Shown here in pieces: positions 46,536-56,882 of a stretch of 64,000 bases of DNA. Source of the DNA: Blasia pusilla (Eukaryota; Marchantiophyta; Marchantiopsida; Blasiales); contig CM114274.1 in assembly GCA_050084515.1 (NCBI GenBank), positions 31,992,001 through 32,056,000 of the forward strand, read 5' to 3'. The stretch's first letter is position 1. Each line of letters starts with the position of its first letter. The notes under the pieces are model-generated. The model ran no database searches, was not told where the DNA came from, and was given only the letters and a program-made list of their open reading frames with translations. The position numbers and the translations under genes are program-made.

Positions 46536-47827
46536 ATTCTCCCTCCGATGGAATAATCTGGGAATGGATAACTATGTGAAACTCACTTGTGGCAGTCATC
46601 TAGCGGACCTTCCTCAATCTAAAATAATTCGACCGCAAGCTCGTGAGTCTTAAATACCAGTGGATGAAAATTTCCTCTCAGTGCGATTTCTTCTCCAAAT
46701 TGGAACAATCTTTAATTCCAAGGATATTAGGATGGACGGTATGGAGGACGTTATAGGTGAGATAGTCTAGCTAATGGTAGTAGACTGTAAAGTCCTACCT
46801 CTAAAAAATGGTCAATACAGAGTTTATGGCTTGCCTTTGAACTCCTATGTTTCCCAAGTAGGCAGTTCGGAATTTTCTAGTGCACCGAGCTCTACGTTTG
46901 TCACTCCCTGCTCGATAGATCCGGCATCAACTCCAACTTCACACGTTTGTAACAATGTTGTACTTCCTGAAGACATTCCGAATGTTGTCAACCTCAGTGG
47001 ATCTGTCGGACACCAACCGGGCCCCATGTCTGCCTACTTGTTCCGCTTGCGAGTATCAGGCAATAGTTTGCTGTCGTCTATGCCCTTTAAAATGTTCAAG
47101 CACATTCTTGTCGATAAGCTGCAGGCTTCAACAGACTAGTGCTTCAATTCCAGATGGTCCTTGGATTGTTTCTCGCCGCCAATGCGTTGGAGCCTTGGAG
47201 TGCAGAAGTCTAGGCTACCCGTATCTAGAATGCAATGGGCGAGTTAATACGTCGCAATTCCCCCCAAAGAATGCAGAAACTCCATATGAGGTTGGTGTGA
47301 CCATACCGTCGGGAGGCCATCGATATCCTCATTGTTTGGCATCCCCTTTATGCATTAAAGCGTGTCATGCATACATATTTTTCATTGTGCACGACTTCAG
47401 TTCTACGTCCGAGTACACCTAGCTGGCAGTTCATGTTGGCTCCCACATTCATCCTGTTATCGGTGCAATTCAGAGACACATCAAGGAGAATGTGGCAAAG
47501 AAAATGGCCAAGGTATATAGAAACTCTCCGGGATCAAAGCTCGGAGTGATCAAGTTAACAACAACATCAAAAATTTGTGAAAAATTGCTTGGAATCCCTG
47601 GGCATGGCGAGATCACGGCTACTGAGGAGAAACAACTCTGGAAAAATCTTGCATTTCTAGCTAGTCTTGAATGCTTCCAGAATTTGCTGCGTCAAATACG
47701 GGTACTGGATGGAAAGACGGCCAAAATGGATGCCATTGCTAGAATCAAGGCCAACTCAAGATTTCCATTTATTCAGAGATGGCAGTTCGTGGGCCATGGA
47801 GGCAAAGGATCCACGGCTTATGTCTTT

Positions 47828-47868
47828 CCCTTCCCTCATTCGATCTATAAGATCGAATGAGGGAAGGG
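47828..47868. repeat. Perfect 19-bp inverted repeat at a frame break
   Basis: The arm CCCTTCCCTCATTCGATCT (47828-47846) is followed by ATA and its exact complement (47850-47868). It sits where the transposase frame ends (FPHSIYKIE stop) and resumes in another frame, which suggests a foldback error caused the break. Confidence 0.85.
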
Positions 47869-48534
47869 GAAGATCTTTACGGCAGTTGGGTAAGCTTTGA
47901 TATTTGCTACAGAGTGCTGAATGGATGGTTGACCATAGGTGCTCACGTTTACGACAATGTGGAGAAGGGACTCAAAACTATATTTGTCTGTGAGGTAAAA
48001 GGAGAAGACGTTGGCAGTTTGAAGATGTGTTGGTTACTCTTATTGGAGGTGGTGAAGGAAAACAAAAGGCCACCTCCGGAAATTTATGGATTCATGGCGG
48101 AGAATGCACAATCTGGGTGGATTGCTATCAAGGAAGTGTTTTGGGGTGGAGAGGTTCAACTAGAGAGGAAAAGGTTGGATGCTTTCCATTGGCAACAGTC
48201 TGTGACTCGGTACACCAAATCTTGCATCAAGGAGAATAAGAGGACAGAGCGTATCACTCTATTCCAACGTTGTTAGGACAAAAAAACCTTGAAACAGGCC
48301 ATGGAGTGCCAAGAAGAACTTCATGGGTGATGGAGGAAGCATGCGATTGAGGGGAAGTACAAAGAGTTGTGCTCTTGGCTCAATTGGTGGATTGTACGAA
48401 TGAGACAACGGGGAAACTTCATGCGGCAGGTGAGTTCAGTACTTCGTCTTGTCGAGCTCATCCTGAGAATTGTTTGAAAAGTTGCAGCTCAAGTTGAGAA
48501 GCGTGGGCAATATAGGGATTTCAAACCGAAGAAA

Positions 48535-49420
48535 CCAAGCAACCTTTCGGATGCCACGGGTTGCATGAGTGTGCAACCCGTCAGAAATCGATGAGTTGCA
48601 TCAAGAATATTTGTGTTACCGTCGAAACTCGACTGGTTGCATGAGTGTCACATCCATCAGAGCGCAACATCATGCACGAGGAATGTTTGTGTCACCCATC
48701 GGAACCGGACTGGTTGCATGAGTGTGCAACCTGTCGAATCCCGACGGGTTGCAAGTTGCATGTATACAAGGCCTGCAAATAGTTAAACCTGGATGGGTTG
48801 CAAGCCGCAAGGCTACGAGTTAACTCGATCTACAACCCGTCGGATTTCAACAAGTTGCGTCTATCTGCAACCTGTTGGATTCTGACTAGTTGCGTCTGTA
48901 TGCGACTCCTCGCATTCACAAAGGTTGCGGTTGTTTCCAAGTCCTCGCATCTACATATGTTGCATCCGTGCAAGTTAATTGGAACCGGTCGAATTCCAAT
49001 AGTTGTAAAGCTTTGTGTGTGGACACTTCTTGCAACCCAACAGAATCCGATAGGTTGCACAAGTATTTTCGAGACCGGACCGGCCTACTTCTCACAACCC
49101 GTTGGATGCAACGGGTTGCAGTAGCAGGTTCTTGGGGGCTAGGTTGCAGTAAAAGGTTACTGAGATATTCCAAGGATGTCTCTGACTTGCAACCCCTTTC
49201 AAGTCAGAGGCTGGGAAATCCATCTTGGACCTGTCGGATTCCGATGACTTGCACTTGGATCTTCCAGCCCGGAGTGATCAAAGTTACTTGCAATCCGTCT
49301 GAATCCGATGGGTTGCAGTAGGTGGTTCTTGGGTGTTGCAACACGTCAGAAACCGACCGGTCGCAGAGTCATTCATAGGATGCCTCCGACTTGCAACTCG
49401 TTTGGTTTCGACAGGTTGCT
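48535..49420. repeat. Palindrome cluster 5, inside the transposase intron
   Basis: About 19 palindromes fill the intron at 48430-49475. Near 48832, 48867, 48902 and 48938 they follow at a regular 35-36 bp. At 48575-48760 the spacers share GCATGAGTGT and TTTGTGTCAC. Many copies are only half preserved, with one good arm such as GGGTTGC. Outside the intron the transposase exons have none. Confidence 0.88.
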
Positions 49421-51176
49421 TTTTTCTTTGCTCATAGAGTTATTTTCGTTCCTTCTCACATTGCCGTCGTTGCAGGGATTGAACATTCATGAAAATGCCC
49501 TCTGCCCCAACACAAGTGGAGCAGAAAGTGTTCATTCCTCTTGGAGGTCATCACAAGCATGCCAAAGAATTTCACTTGTGGAGGCATGCCAAATAATTTC
49601 ACTTGTGGAGGCATGCCAACAAGACCAGGCAAGAGCAATGCTACAGTCTGCAACATCCCATATCTTCCTCACGAAAGGCATAACAAACGGAAAGGGGCCT
49701 TCGATTTACGAGCTCTATGTGAGGGCGATTGTGAGATCTGGTGATGAGAAACTCTATGTGGAAGCCTTCAATCGGTGCGTAGCACGAACTCCCCTCGAGC
49801 AAGATGTCCATATTGGTGGGGATATTTGTGGGTGTGTTTCAAGTCGTCCCATACAGATGGTGGTAGAGCACTCCGAGCAAGACTCGTGGAGACCAGATAA
49901 GTATCTTGACTTCAGGAAAGTGAAGAGGCAACATCGAGGAACAAACCCGATGATTGATTTGGATGAAGAAATTACCTTGCTCAGGTATTCAGAGACCCTA
50001 GATTGCTCCCAAATCCGAGATCCAATAACTTCTCCAAAATCAGTGAATGTTTTATTTCAAAAGCCCTCCGTTGTTGGAAGTTTGCAACATCCGGTCACTG
50101 GGGTGGTTCAATAGTATGGGGTTCTGGTCATTGAGGTGGATTGCAACCTCAAAAGGTGGCATATATTTCGGAGCAACCTTGGACGTGGACCCACTTGCAA
50201 GGCAGGATCTGATAGCATTAGGAGAGCATACGGCACTTTCCTAAATAAGAATTGTACAAGGACTGGACTACCACTGCTTGGATTTTGGGGACTCAAAACC
50301 TTTGAACATTTCACGAGGACCGGGGATCAATTGAAGTACTTCTTCTGCCCAAATGAATCCTGCGCTTTCCGAAAGTCTTATCCGGCTGCCATTGGAGCTC
50401 CAGGGAATACCCCCACGAGTTGGCCCATTGCCGCAAGTACGAATTGCACTCAGGACGAAGTGGACAATCTTACAAGTGCCGATTTCAGACTCGTAGACGG
50501 AGGAAGTTTGAAGCATGTTCGCATTACAGAGACCTTCATGTTTCGTATTCAACCCAAGATTGATGTCAACATGTACCCGGAGAAGGTGGATGATCTCAAT
50601 CCACTATTTCTGTTTGAGTCTAGAAATAGGGTGAAGAGAAACAGAAGATGTAGGCCAACAGTGGAGAGAGCAAAGCGAATCGCATAAGCTCGGGAGTAAA
50701 TAATGGAAATCATCGCCACAAAAGATGTCCAGAGTGGCAATGGAATAGGAAGGATGTATTCGGTCATGAACAACATTGTAAATTCAAGTGTCATAGGGGT
50801 GTATGTGGTGCACATCTGTTGCTTTCCCACATGTTCTTGTAATGAATTTGTCCAAAGAGAGACAAGTGGGAAAAAGTATTTCCCTTGTAAGCACATGTAC
50901 TATGTGTTGCTTGTTGTTTTAAGAGAGTTGGAGGTAGGAGTGGGAATCCACCAACCAATTCTATCCCTCACAGAAGTGCGAAGTTGTGATACCCACAATT
51001 TTATACTTGTGAAGAAATACATCTTTTTATTCAACGAAGACTTGTATATACATTCTGATTTTGATTATTATATATTATTATGGGGAGGAATGAGTAAGAT
51101 TAAAGTGAATCACGAAGCTCCAAGGACAAGGCAGTGAGATAGAAAATCAAGGATTTGCCTAAGAGGAGAGGAGAAT

Positions 51177-51440
51177 AAAATAACGAAGTCTAAAGACCCA
51201 GCAAAAGCTTCGGAAGGACAATGAAGCTGTGTGAAGCTCTGTTAAGCTCTGTCTATGAAGTGCTTCGCTCCATAACGAAGCGTGAAGAAGAAGAAGAAGA
51301 AAAGAAAGAAGCACTTCGCTCTTGAACGAAGCACCTGGAACAAGAACAAAGAATGAAGCGCTTCGTCTTTAGATCAGGAGAAAGAGCTTCGTCCTCAAGC
51401 GAAGCAAAAGAGGTCCAAACTTAGCACCGAAGCGAAGCTA
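51177..51440. repeat. Second palindrome family: CTTCG/CGAAG repeats
   Basis: Short hairpins recur: CTTCGCTCCATAACGAAG (51263), CTTCGCTCTTGAACGAAG (51317) and CTTCGTCCTCAAGCGAAG (51388), with further single CTTCG or GAAGC words and a (GAA)n run at 51286-51307. Each has CTTCG arms around an 8-nt loop. They lie just past the 3' end of the transposase gene and have nothing in sequence in common with the 27-bp palindrome. Confidence 0.8.
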
Positions 51441-52460
51441 AGATTGAGAGTGATTTCAAGCAACACATAGTTAGAATAGTTAGAATAGGAAACGATGCAA
51501 CCCTTTGTATCAGATAGGTAGTTATGACAGTTTTATTATGCGGATTCACAGGGATCTTAGGAAAAGAAAAGAGCACCATAGATCTAGGTAGTTACAAATG
51601 TTGAAGAGACACCAGCTTCATAAAAAATGCTTCGAATCTTTGGATCACTCCTCCTTCAGAGAGTATTTAAGAAGCAATGAAAGTAGCTATTATCATCATT
51701 CTCTTGCGAAGTCCTCATGCTGTAGGAATGGTCGAGCAAGGGAGTAGTACCCTCTCGAGCTTGTATAACACTTTGAAGCTTTCTCATTCTTGATGGAGTA
51801 GTAAAGCAATCATTCATTCATTCTGATGTGCAATGCTTATGTCTGAGTATTCTTTTTGGGTCTGCAGAGTGAAGAGAGAATCATGCAAACCTTTCTCATC
51901 AATGGAATAATCAACATAGAGTTGTAGTAAATCTGTTTGACAGAGAGTAGTCTGCCTAGACGGATTGAGTTCCGAAAGTAGGAGAAGCCAACTTTCATGT
52001 TGAGGTCTCTGTGAGGTTTCTTGATATCGAGAGGAAATCTACATGAGCATGCTGTCAATTTCACTAGAGAGAATTGAGAAATTAAACTTTGGTACTAAGA
52101 AAGATCTGAAGATATTGATAAGACATTGAATAGAAATCATACACATTTAAATACAACTATTACAACATAATTGTAATTTCGAACTCTCTTTTCATCAAAC
52201 AATGATCCTCTTGGGGATCAAACTTAGTAAACGACTGTAAAATAGAAACTCTTGTACATTACAGAAGTATTTTAAACAATCCACTTTGAGGATGAAAATG
52301 AAGTCTTAGATTGTACTTTCATTTGCCAGAACCTTCACTTTGAGCTTGAACTCTATTCAGTCCAGGGAAAATGATAGATTTTTTCCAGACCTTGGATGGA
52401 AAAAGTGATCTGTTCCACATTTATGATTTCACTGATTTTTCAGTTTTTAAAATTTTGTGC
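51440..52460. other. No gene seen
   Basis: AT-rich DNA with short frames only. It may contain the right end of the two-gene transposon, but I could not find terminal inverted repeats by eye. Confidence 0.5.
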
Positions 52461-52466
52461 AAATTG

Positions 52467-52493
52467 CAACCGGTCGGATTCAGACGGGTTGCC
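52467..52493. repeat. Isolated 27-bp palindrome
   Basis: GCAACCGGTCGG, ATT, CAGACGGGTTGC: a single member of the family 3 kb past the last cluster of copy 1, with one arm change on each side. Confidence 0.85.
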
Positions 52494-52699
52494 AAAATGT
52501 GAAAGAGGATTTTTTTTTTGTGGGAGTGCCTAAACAATGAGAAAAAAAGTGCAAAAAAATTCACAAAAAAGTTTCCTCTCTTCAACCCAACAGAAACTCT
52601 CTTCAAATCATAGGAAACTCTCTTAAAAAAAGTATCTCTTTGGGTTGAAGGTAATTTTCTCTCTCCTCTCTTCCTCTCTTCCTCTCCTCTTACCGCTCC

Positions 52700-54652
52700 T
52701 CCATCTATCCCTAGTGTGACCATATCTGTGGTAATAGTCTTATTGGTACTGTGGTTGGGCCATCCTCTGTGGCTCATGAGCAATCAGAGGCGCTCGTGGT
52801 CCTCTCTCATGTTGTGGGAAGTCTCTCTGCCTATGGGCCCCTCCACACATCCAAAAAGACAACATTGGTCCCTGCTAGGCAACATATGTAGGTACGGGTC
52901 ATTGCCTCACAGGCTCACGGTACCCGGCCTGCTCTCTGGGCACAGTTGTCGCGCCCCTACTCTCCTTGAACGTCAATCTTTAGTGTTGCGGAAGCGTACG
53001 TTCAGTAGGTCACGAACTCATCGTTGATCTGCACCCAAACACGCACTCTCATTAGTTGGGTCTGGGCCAACCAGCGTTTCAACCCACCGAGTCCTCAACT
53101 CGGCGTCTCATCAAGCTCAACCTTCCTTCGTTCCTAGTTTCCAGAACATGGCAAGTCCTTCAAGACTTGGAACAGACTTCCTGGTTAGTCCAGTGATCTG
53201 AAACGGCACTTGCGCGCCTAGCGATCCCAACTATTCAACGGTCCTCGGGTGAGTTCCGAACCGAGACCCAAGTAATTGAGTCGCGGCGTGAAATCCAAGA
53301 GGGATGTCTAAAATCGCCTCAATGGACTTGATGCAGGTTTTCCAACCCAACCCCCAAACTCGCTTTCCGTTCCATGCCCTTGAGCCGCCCCGCGGCGCCC
53401 AAAGTGGGGTTTGGGTTCCAAGCACTCTCGGAGACCTTCCCCCTTACTAGTACTTCTGGGGTTCTCCAATAACCCCTCCCCTTTGGGAAAAGAGGGTCGG
53501 GCCCTTCATTGTGGCCCTCAATCCGACTCCACTTACAGTCGTTTTCGGGTTGTATCTCGGCCGATGCTTATGCGTTTGCAGCGATGTTTGTTGCGTTTGG
53601 ACCGGCTCTCCATAAGCTTTCCAACGCACTCTTATTTGTTCCAAACGCATCTTGGTGCTAAAAGTTATGGCCATAAATATAGTCGGAAACTCTCAAACGC
53701 TAGTGGCGTTCCAAATCCGGATCTTTCCTTTGGCAACCCACTTCCTAGACTCGACTTCTTTCAAGTCTCATTCCGCGTTTGGTCCAGGTTTCTCAATCGC
53801 GACCATAACATCTGAAACGCGACTCCTCGCTTGCGTCTCGTCTCTTGTCCCCTCTTTGAGACAACTCCAACGCGTGCAAACCATCTTAGCGTGAGCCCGC
53901 TAATGTTCCGATGTTCTGCTTGGCACTTGTTTGGTCATGAGGGTCGCGACAACAGTGGCCCGCTCTCGTGGTACTTGTGCTTGCTGTGGCACCTGTGGGG
54001 TCAGCGTCGCTCGTGGACCCGTCGACTTTTGAGAAAATCCAACGGTCACTTCCTGCTCCTCACTCATGTTGAGCTCAATACACTCATACAACTCAAAGAC
54101 CACCTTCAAAGTGGGCTTCGTTGTGTAAATCAACACCGCATCTTGGACTCTTCTCCGTAGTTCTCGGTTCAGAAGCTCGTACCAATACTGGACTGATTGC
54201 GCCTTAGTCACTCCATACGTAGCAATGATCAGCCTCCTCATGCGCGTGAATGCCTCTCTCAGAATCTCACCCGATCGTCGTTGAAAATCCTGTAGACTCT
54301 TCAGCTTGTCGGTGCGTACGCCTTGGTAGCTCTTCCCCAACTGTCGAAAGAACTCCATTGTGGGATTGAAGCTGGGTGGCCTTCTATCACCAAAAGTCTC
54401 TGCCACATTGCCTGTCTCACTGCCCTCCTCTCCATCTAGTCTCCGGGTTGATGGTGTGGGTCTCTCTCCTCTCATGATCCCATCATATGCCTTGCGACCA
54501 CTAGTGGACACATACCCTAGAGCGCAATACATCCTCCAGGCATCGATCTCTACTGAATATAGTGATCGAAACTCCATGTAGTCATCCATCGGAGGACCCT
54601 CCAAGTGCTTGAACAACCCCTTCCATGCCATGAAAGGGTTGAACCGTGTCAA
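52700..54652 (-). pseudogene. Retrotransposon gag gene, split by a solo LTR
   Basis: Gag proteins package retrotransposon RNA. From 54652 the frame is open for about 233 residues up to the LTR junction at 53952: GPPMDDYMEFRSLYSVEID, FNPTMEFFRQLGKSYQGVR, then a Gag core LQDFQRRSGEILREAFTRM ... YWYELLNRELRRRV, ending in a Gln/Pro-rich part. Removing the LTR and one target duplication, it continues at 52946 as PREQAGYREPVRQ, with stops, down to FWMCGGAHRQRDFPQH near 52810-52850. That looks like a CCHC zinc knuckle with two Cys changed to Phe. A homologous gag lies at 63511-64000. No pol follows on the same strand. Confidence 0.75.
52947..53951 (-). mobile_element. Solo LTR, family 1 (1005 bp), inside gag
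   Basis: Ends TGTCGCGCCCC and GGGTCGCGACA with a 7-bp terminal inverted repeat TGTCGCG/CGCGACA, flanked by a perfect 5-bp duplication ACAGT (52942-52946 and 53952-53956). It is a near match to the LTR at 42477-43468. The last 17 residues of the gag frame before its stop are LTR sequence. The orientation (minus) is inferred from the element at 40.9-43.5 kb. Confidence 0.92.
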
Positions 54653-54799
54653 TGTCCGTATCTCTTGGAAGTGGGGGCTGGTATTCTGGTAGGAGAGAGT
54701 AAGAGAGGAGAGGAAGAGAGGAAGAGAGGAGAGTCTCTCTTAAAAAAAAAGGGCCAAATCTGCCTCCTCTCTTAAAAACTTTTTGACATATTTGAAATT

Positions 54800-55370
54800 T
54801 TTGTTTGCTTTCAAATTCATGAAATCTTTAGAAGAGAGTAGGTAGTGGTCCACATTTGGCCCTAAAGAAACCTCCTTTTTCCAGGGGGCGAAAAAAAAGC
54901 AGACATCATAAGACCACTACAAACATTTTTCCATCACTCTCCATGTGAGCCTAAGTTTCTTAACATTACCTGTCTCGGTCTACAATAAGCAGTGCCCATG
55001 GGTATTTTTGTTGGAGGACCACCCGGATGCGCATCGGTACAATGCCAACCTCTCTTTTTGCAGGGATTGTTGCCTGCATCATGGCCTCCCCTGAATTGCC
55101 CCACAACCAACTTTCTGTTGGTTATGACTGGTGTCTGCTCAAGACCAACTTTGTGAAATGTGAACACATGAGATGATAATTGAACCAAAAGATTGTTAGC
55201 TGTCTGGAGTAAAGAGGAACTGATGTCCCTTCATTCAGATCCTAAATCTGAGAAACCGAGAAGCTGCACCCTCCCAACCCGTAAAAAAGCTCACCATAAG
55301 AAAGGAAAGATTTAGAGAAGTGATTTCCTTCCACCCTACACCCACGAAAATCCAACGGGTTGGAAATCCG
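54800..55370. other. No clear gene; possible Cys/His fragment
   Basis: A minus frame at 55188-54934 holds NNPCKKRGWHCTDAHPGGPP and GTAYCRPRQ, whose Cys/His spacing could be a zinc-binding piece of a transposon protein. There is nothing else to support it. Confidence 0.3.
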
Positions 55371-55374
55371 AAAT

Positions 55375-56760
55375 GGCAATCCGACGGGTAGTAGGAATCC
55401 TGCACATCTTAGACAAGAAAAGAAGCCTACAACTGATTTGACAAATTTCGGGAAACGAGCCAAAAGTTAAGAAGCCCGCCACAATGCGTCAGAAGTTGGT
55501 CTCACAGGGAAAGAGTCCGATCACTCAAGCAGTCAACCTGTCGGAATCCGACAACTTGCCTGGAAATGGTTAAAAAGTTGCAGTGGGCAAAAAGCTTAAA
55601 GTTGCAACCCCCTCGGAATCATACGGGTTGCAAAATTGTAATTCTGAGTAGCTAAAAGAACACAATCCACGAGTCCAAATTTTTTTCCAACAAACTTCTA
55701 CAAACACCATTATCGGTTGAAAAAATCTCGTCCTTTATTACCTCCGAAGGAACCTCGAAAATGTACATTTGACCTAGTCTATGATTTCTTCAACCTCGTC
55801 ATCTATAAATTTACTCCTAACTCTCCTAGGTTCCTGTACAAAAGGAATGTCCTGGGATACAAGTGGCTCCTCTGGCCGATTGTAGACGGGGATCGAAAAT
55901 GTTGGCGAATTCGAGAGCCTTGGCCCTCCCCTCGGTACACCATAACGGTCCCATGTAACCTGATTTGAGTCCCACCTCCTTCCTCGGCAGTATATCTTGT
56001 ACGCTCTGCAATGTGACACCCATCCAGTATCAATATGTGCTCCGTCCTTGGTAATACCATGATGGCAATCCCACAAGTAGTAGGAATCCAATAGGTCTAA
56101 GAGAAGAAAAGAAGCCTACACCTTCTTTTACAAGTTGAGGGGAAGGTGCCAAAGTGAAGAAGCCTGCCAGACTGCCTCTTAAGTTGGACCAACAGGGAAA
56201 AAGTCCGATCCGGCAACCTGTCGGAATCCGACAGGTTGCCTGGAAGTGGTTAAAAAGATGCAGTGGTCAAAAAGGGAAAAGTTGCAAGCAGGAGAAATCC
56301 GACGGGTTGCAAAATAGAAGTCCGCGGAGTACATAGACAATCACATTCGAAAAGACATAAAAGATATTCAGCAAACTTTTAGAAGCACCACCATCGTTCG
56401 AAAAAATCTTCTCCTTTATTACATCCGAAAAAAGCTCGGAACTGTACATTTGATCTATTCTATGAAATCTTTTGCCTCATCAAATAACTCCCTACTCCAA
56501 ACGCTGCAGTCAAGCTCGGTCCTTGAGTTCTTTGAACTCACTCGTCATCGTCCGAGAGCTCTTGCAATATTACTTTCGGCCTTGCCCTCCCGATTTTCGG
56601 AATCGTTGGAAGTGACGATGGTGTCACTACCAATGGTGGGTCTGGAGCCGGAGCTCTCGGCTTTGGTGGAGAGTTGTATGCCCCAACGAGCTTTTTGTAT
56701 TCTGCCTTTGCCTCCTTGCAAAGGTCAAACAGTTCCTGCCTTCCCTCGAGGCAGAGAACG
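55375..56760 (-). pseudogene. Second copy of the 3' end of gene A, with a tandem duplication
   Basis: This matches 37.27-37.90 kb. On the minus strand it reads CLEGRQELFDLCKEAKAEYK, PPKPRAPAPDPPLVVTPSSL, IGRARPKVILQELSDDDE, then KDGAHIDTGWVSHCRAYKIY, SFCTGT or YNRPEEPLVSQDIPFVQEP according to frame, and ends FIDDEVEEIID stop at 55774. About 690 bp are duplicated head to tail: landmarks at 55375 (AGTAGGAATCC), 55440-55560 and 55730-55800 recur at 56065, 56115-56240 and 56400-56470. Each duplicate carries two palindromes. The upper end (56760) is cut by a fragment of the family-2 LTR. Confidence 0.6.
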
Positions 56761-56761
56761 T

Positions 56762-56850
56762 TGTCGTGTCGAGAGTCTTTCTTCGAGCAAGGGCGGGCCT
56801 TCTAGCTGCGGTAGATGCGGTCGATGCAAGATGAACTCTCTAATAAGTCT
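56762..56850 (-). mobile_element. Terminal fragment of a family-2 LTR
   Basis: About 90 bp starting TCGTGTCGAGAGTCTTTCTT match the end of the LTR at 28459-28550 almost exactly. The rest of the LTR is missing. It separates the gene A fragment from the inverted transposase fragment and so marks a rearrangement junction. Confidence 0.85.
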
Positions 56851-56882
56851 CCAGGACACGCTCCAATGCAGAAGGGCGATGC

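Larger units (their letters stand above)
46774..50960 (+). pseudogene. MULE-like transposase with SWIM zinc finger (gene B, copy 1)
   Basis: Reading across frames: LSGSVGHQPGPMSAY (about 46990-47035); a Cys-rich segment VSRRQCVGALECRS (47170-47210); HVGSHIHPVIGAIQRHI (47430-47475); then the core FDICYRVLNGWLTIGAHVYDN (47900-47960), FVCEVKGEDVGSLKMCWLLL, EIYGFMAENAQSGWIAIKEV and LDAFHWQQSVTRYTKSCIKE (48170-48230). After an intron at 48430-49475 (GTGAGT...TTGCAG) it continues with GDEKLYVEAFNRCVA (49740-49785), FFCPNESCAFRKSYPAAIGA (50340-50400) and a SWIM finger CSCNEFVQRE...FPCKHMYYVLL (50835-50920). This order (Cys-rich part, DDE core, SWIM) is that of Mutator-like transposases. The catalytic Asp expected before NA in the second acidic motif reads Glu. 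Several stops and frameshifts make it inactive. Confidence 0.65.
52571..54780. repeat. Inverted purine/pyrimidine-rich repeats flanking the gag pseudogene
   Basis: 52650-52695 (CTCTCCTCTCTTCCTCTC and neighbours) matches the reverse complement of 54690-54740 (GAGAGGAAGAGAGGAAGAGA and neighbours) over about 34 bp. Both lie next to CTCTCTTAAAAA-like words on the outer side. They could be terminal inverted repeats of a DNA element that contains the gag gene, or simple low-complexity tracts that happen to be complementary. Confidence 0.4.

Noticed and set aside
38257-49420. CRISPR-like array (short palindromic repeats with spacers)
   Set aside because: Repeats vary strongly, spacing is irregular (35-110 bp), spacers are partly shared, and the context is eukaryotic introns. 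No cas genes are present.
49541-49744. CGGMP/CGGMPT peptide repeat (FTCGGMPNNFTCGGMP)
   Set aside because: Arises from a 27-bp tandem duplication (AATTTCACTTGTGGAGGCATGCC) in copy 1 only; copy 2 has the unit once.
53411-53815. 134-residue plus frame, also found at 42813-43334 and 33015-33308
   Set aside because: It recurs because the LTR recurs, lies opposite to the element's coding strand, and shows no codon-level conservation that I can see.
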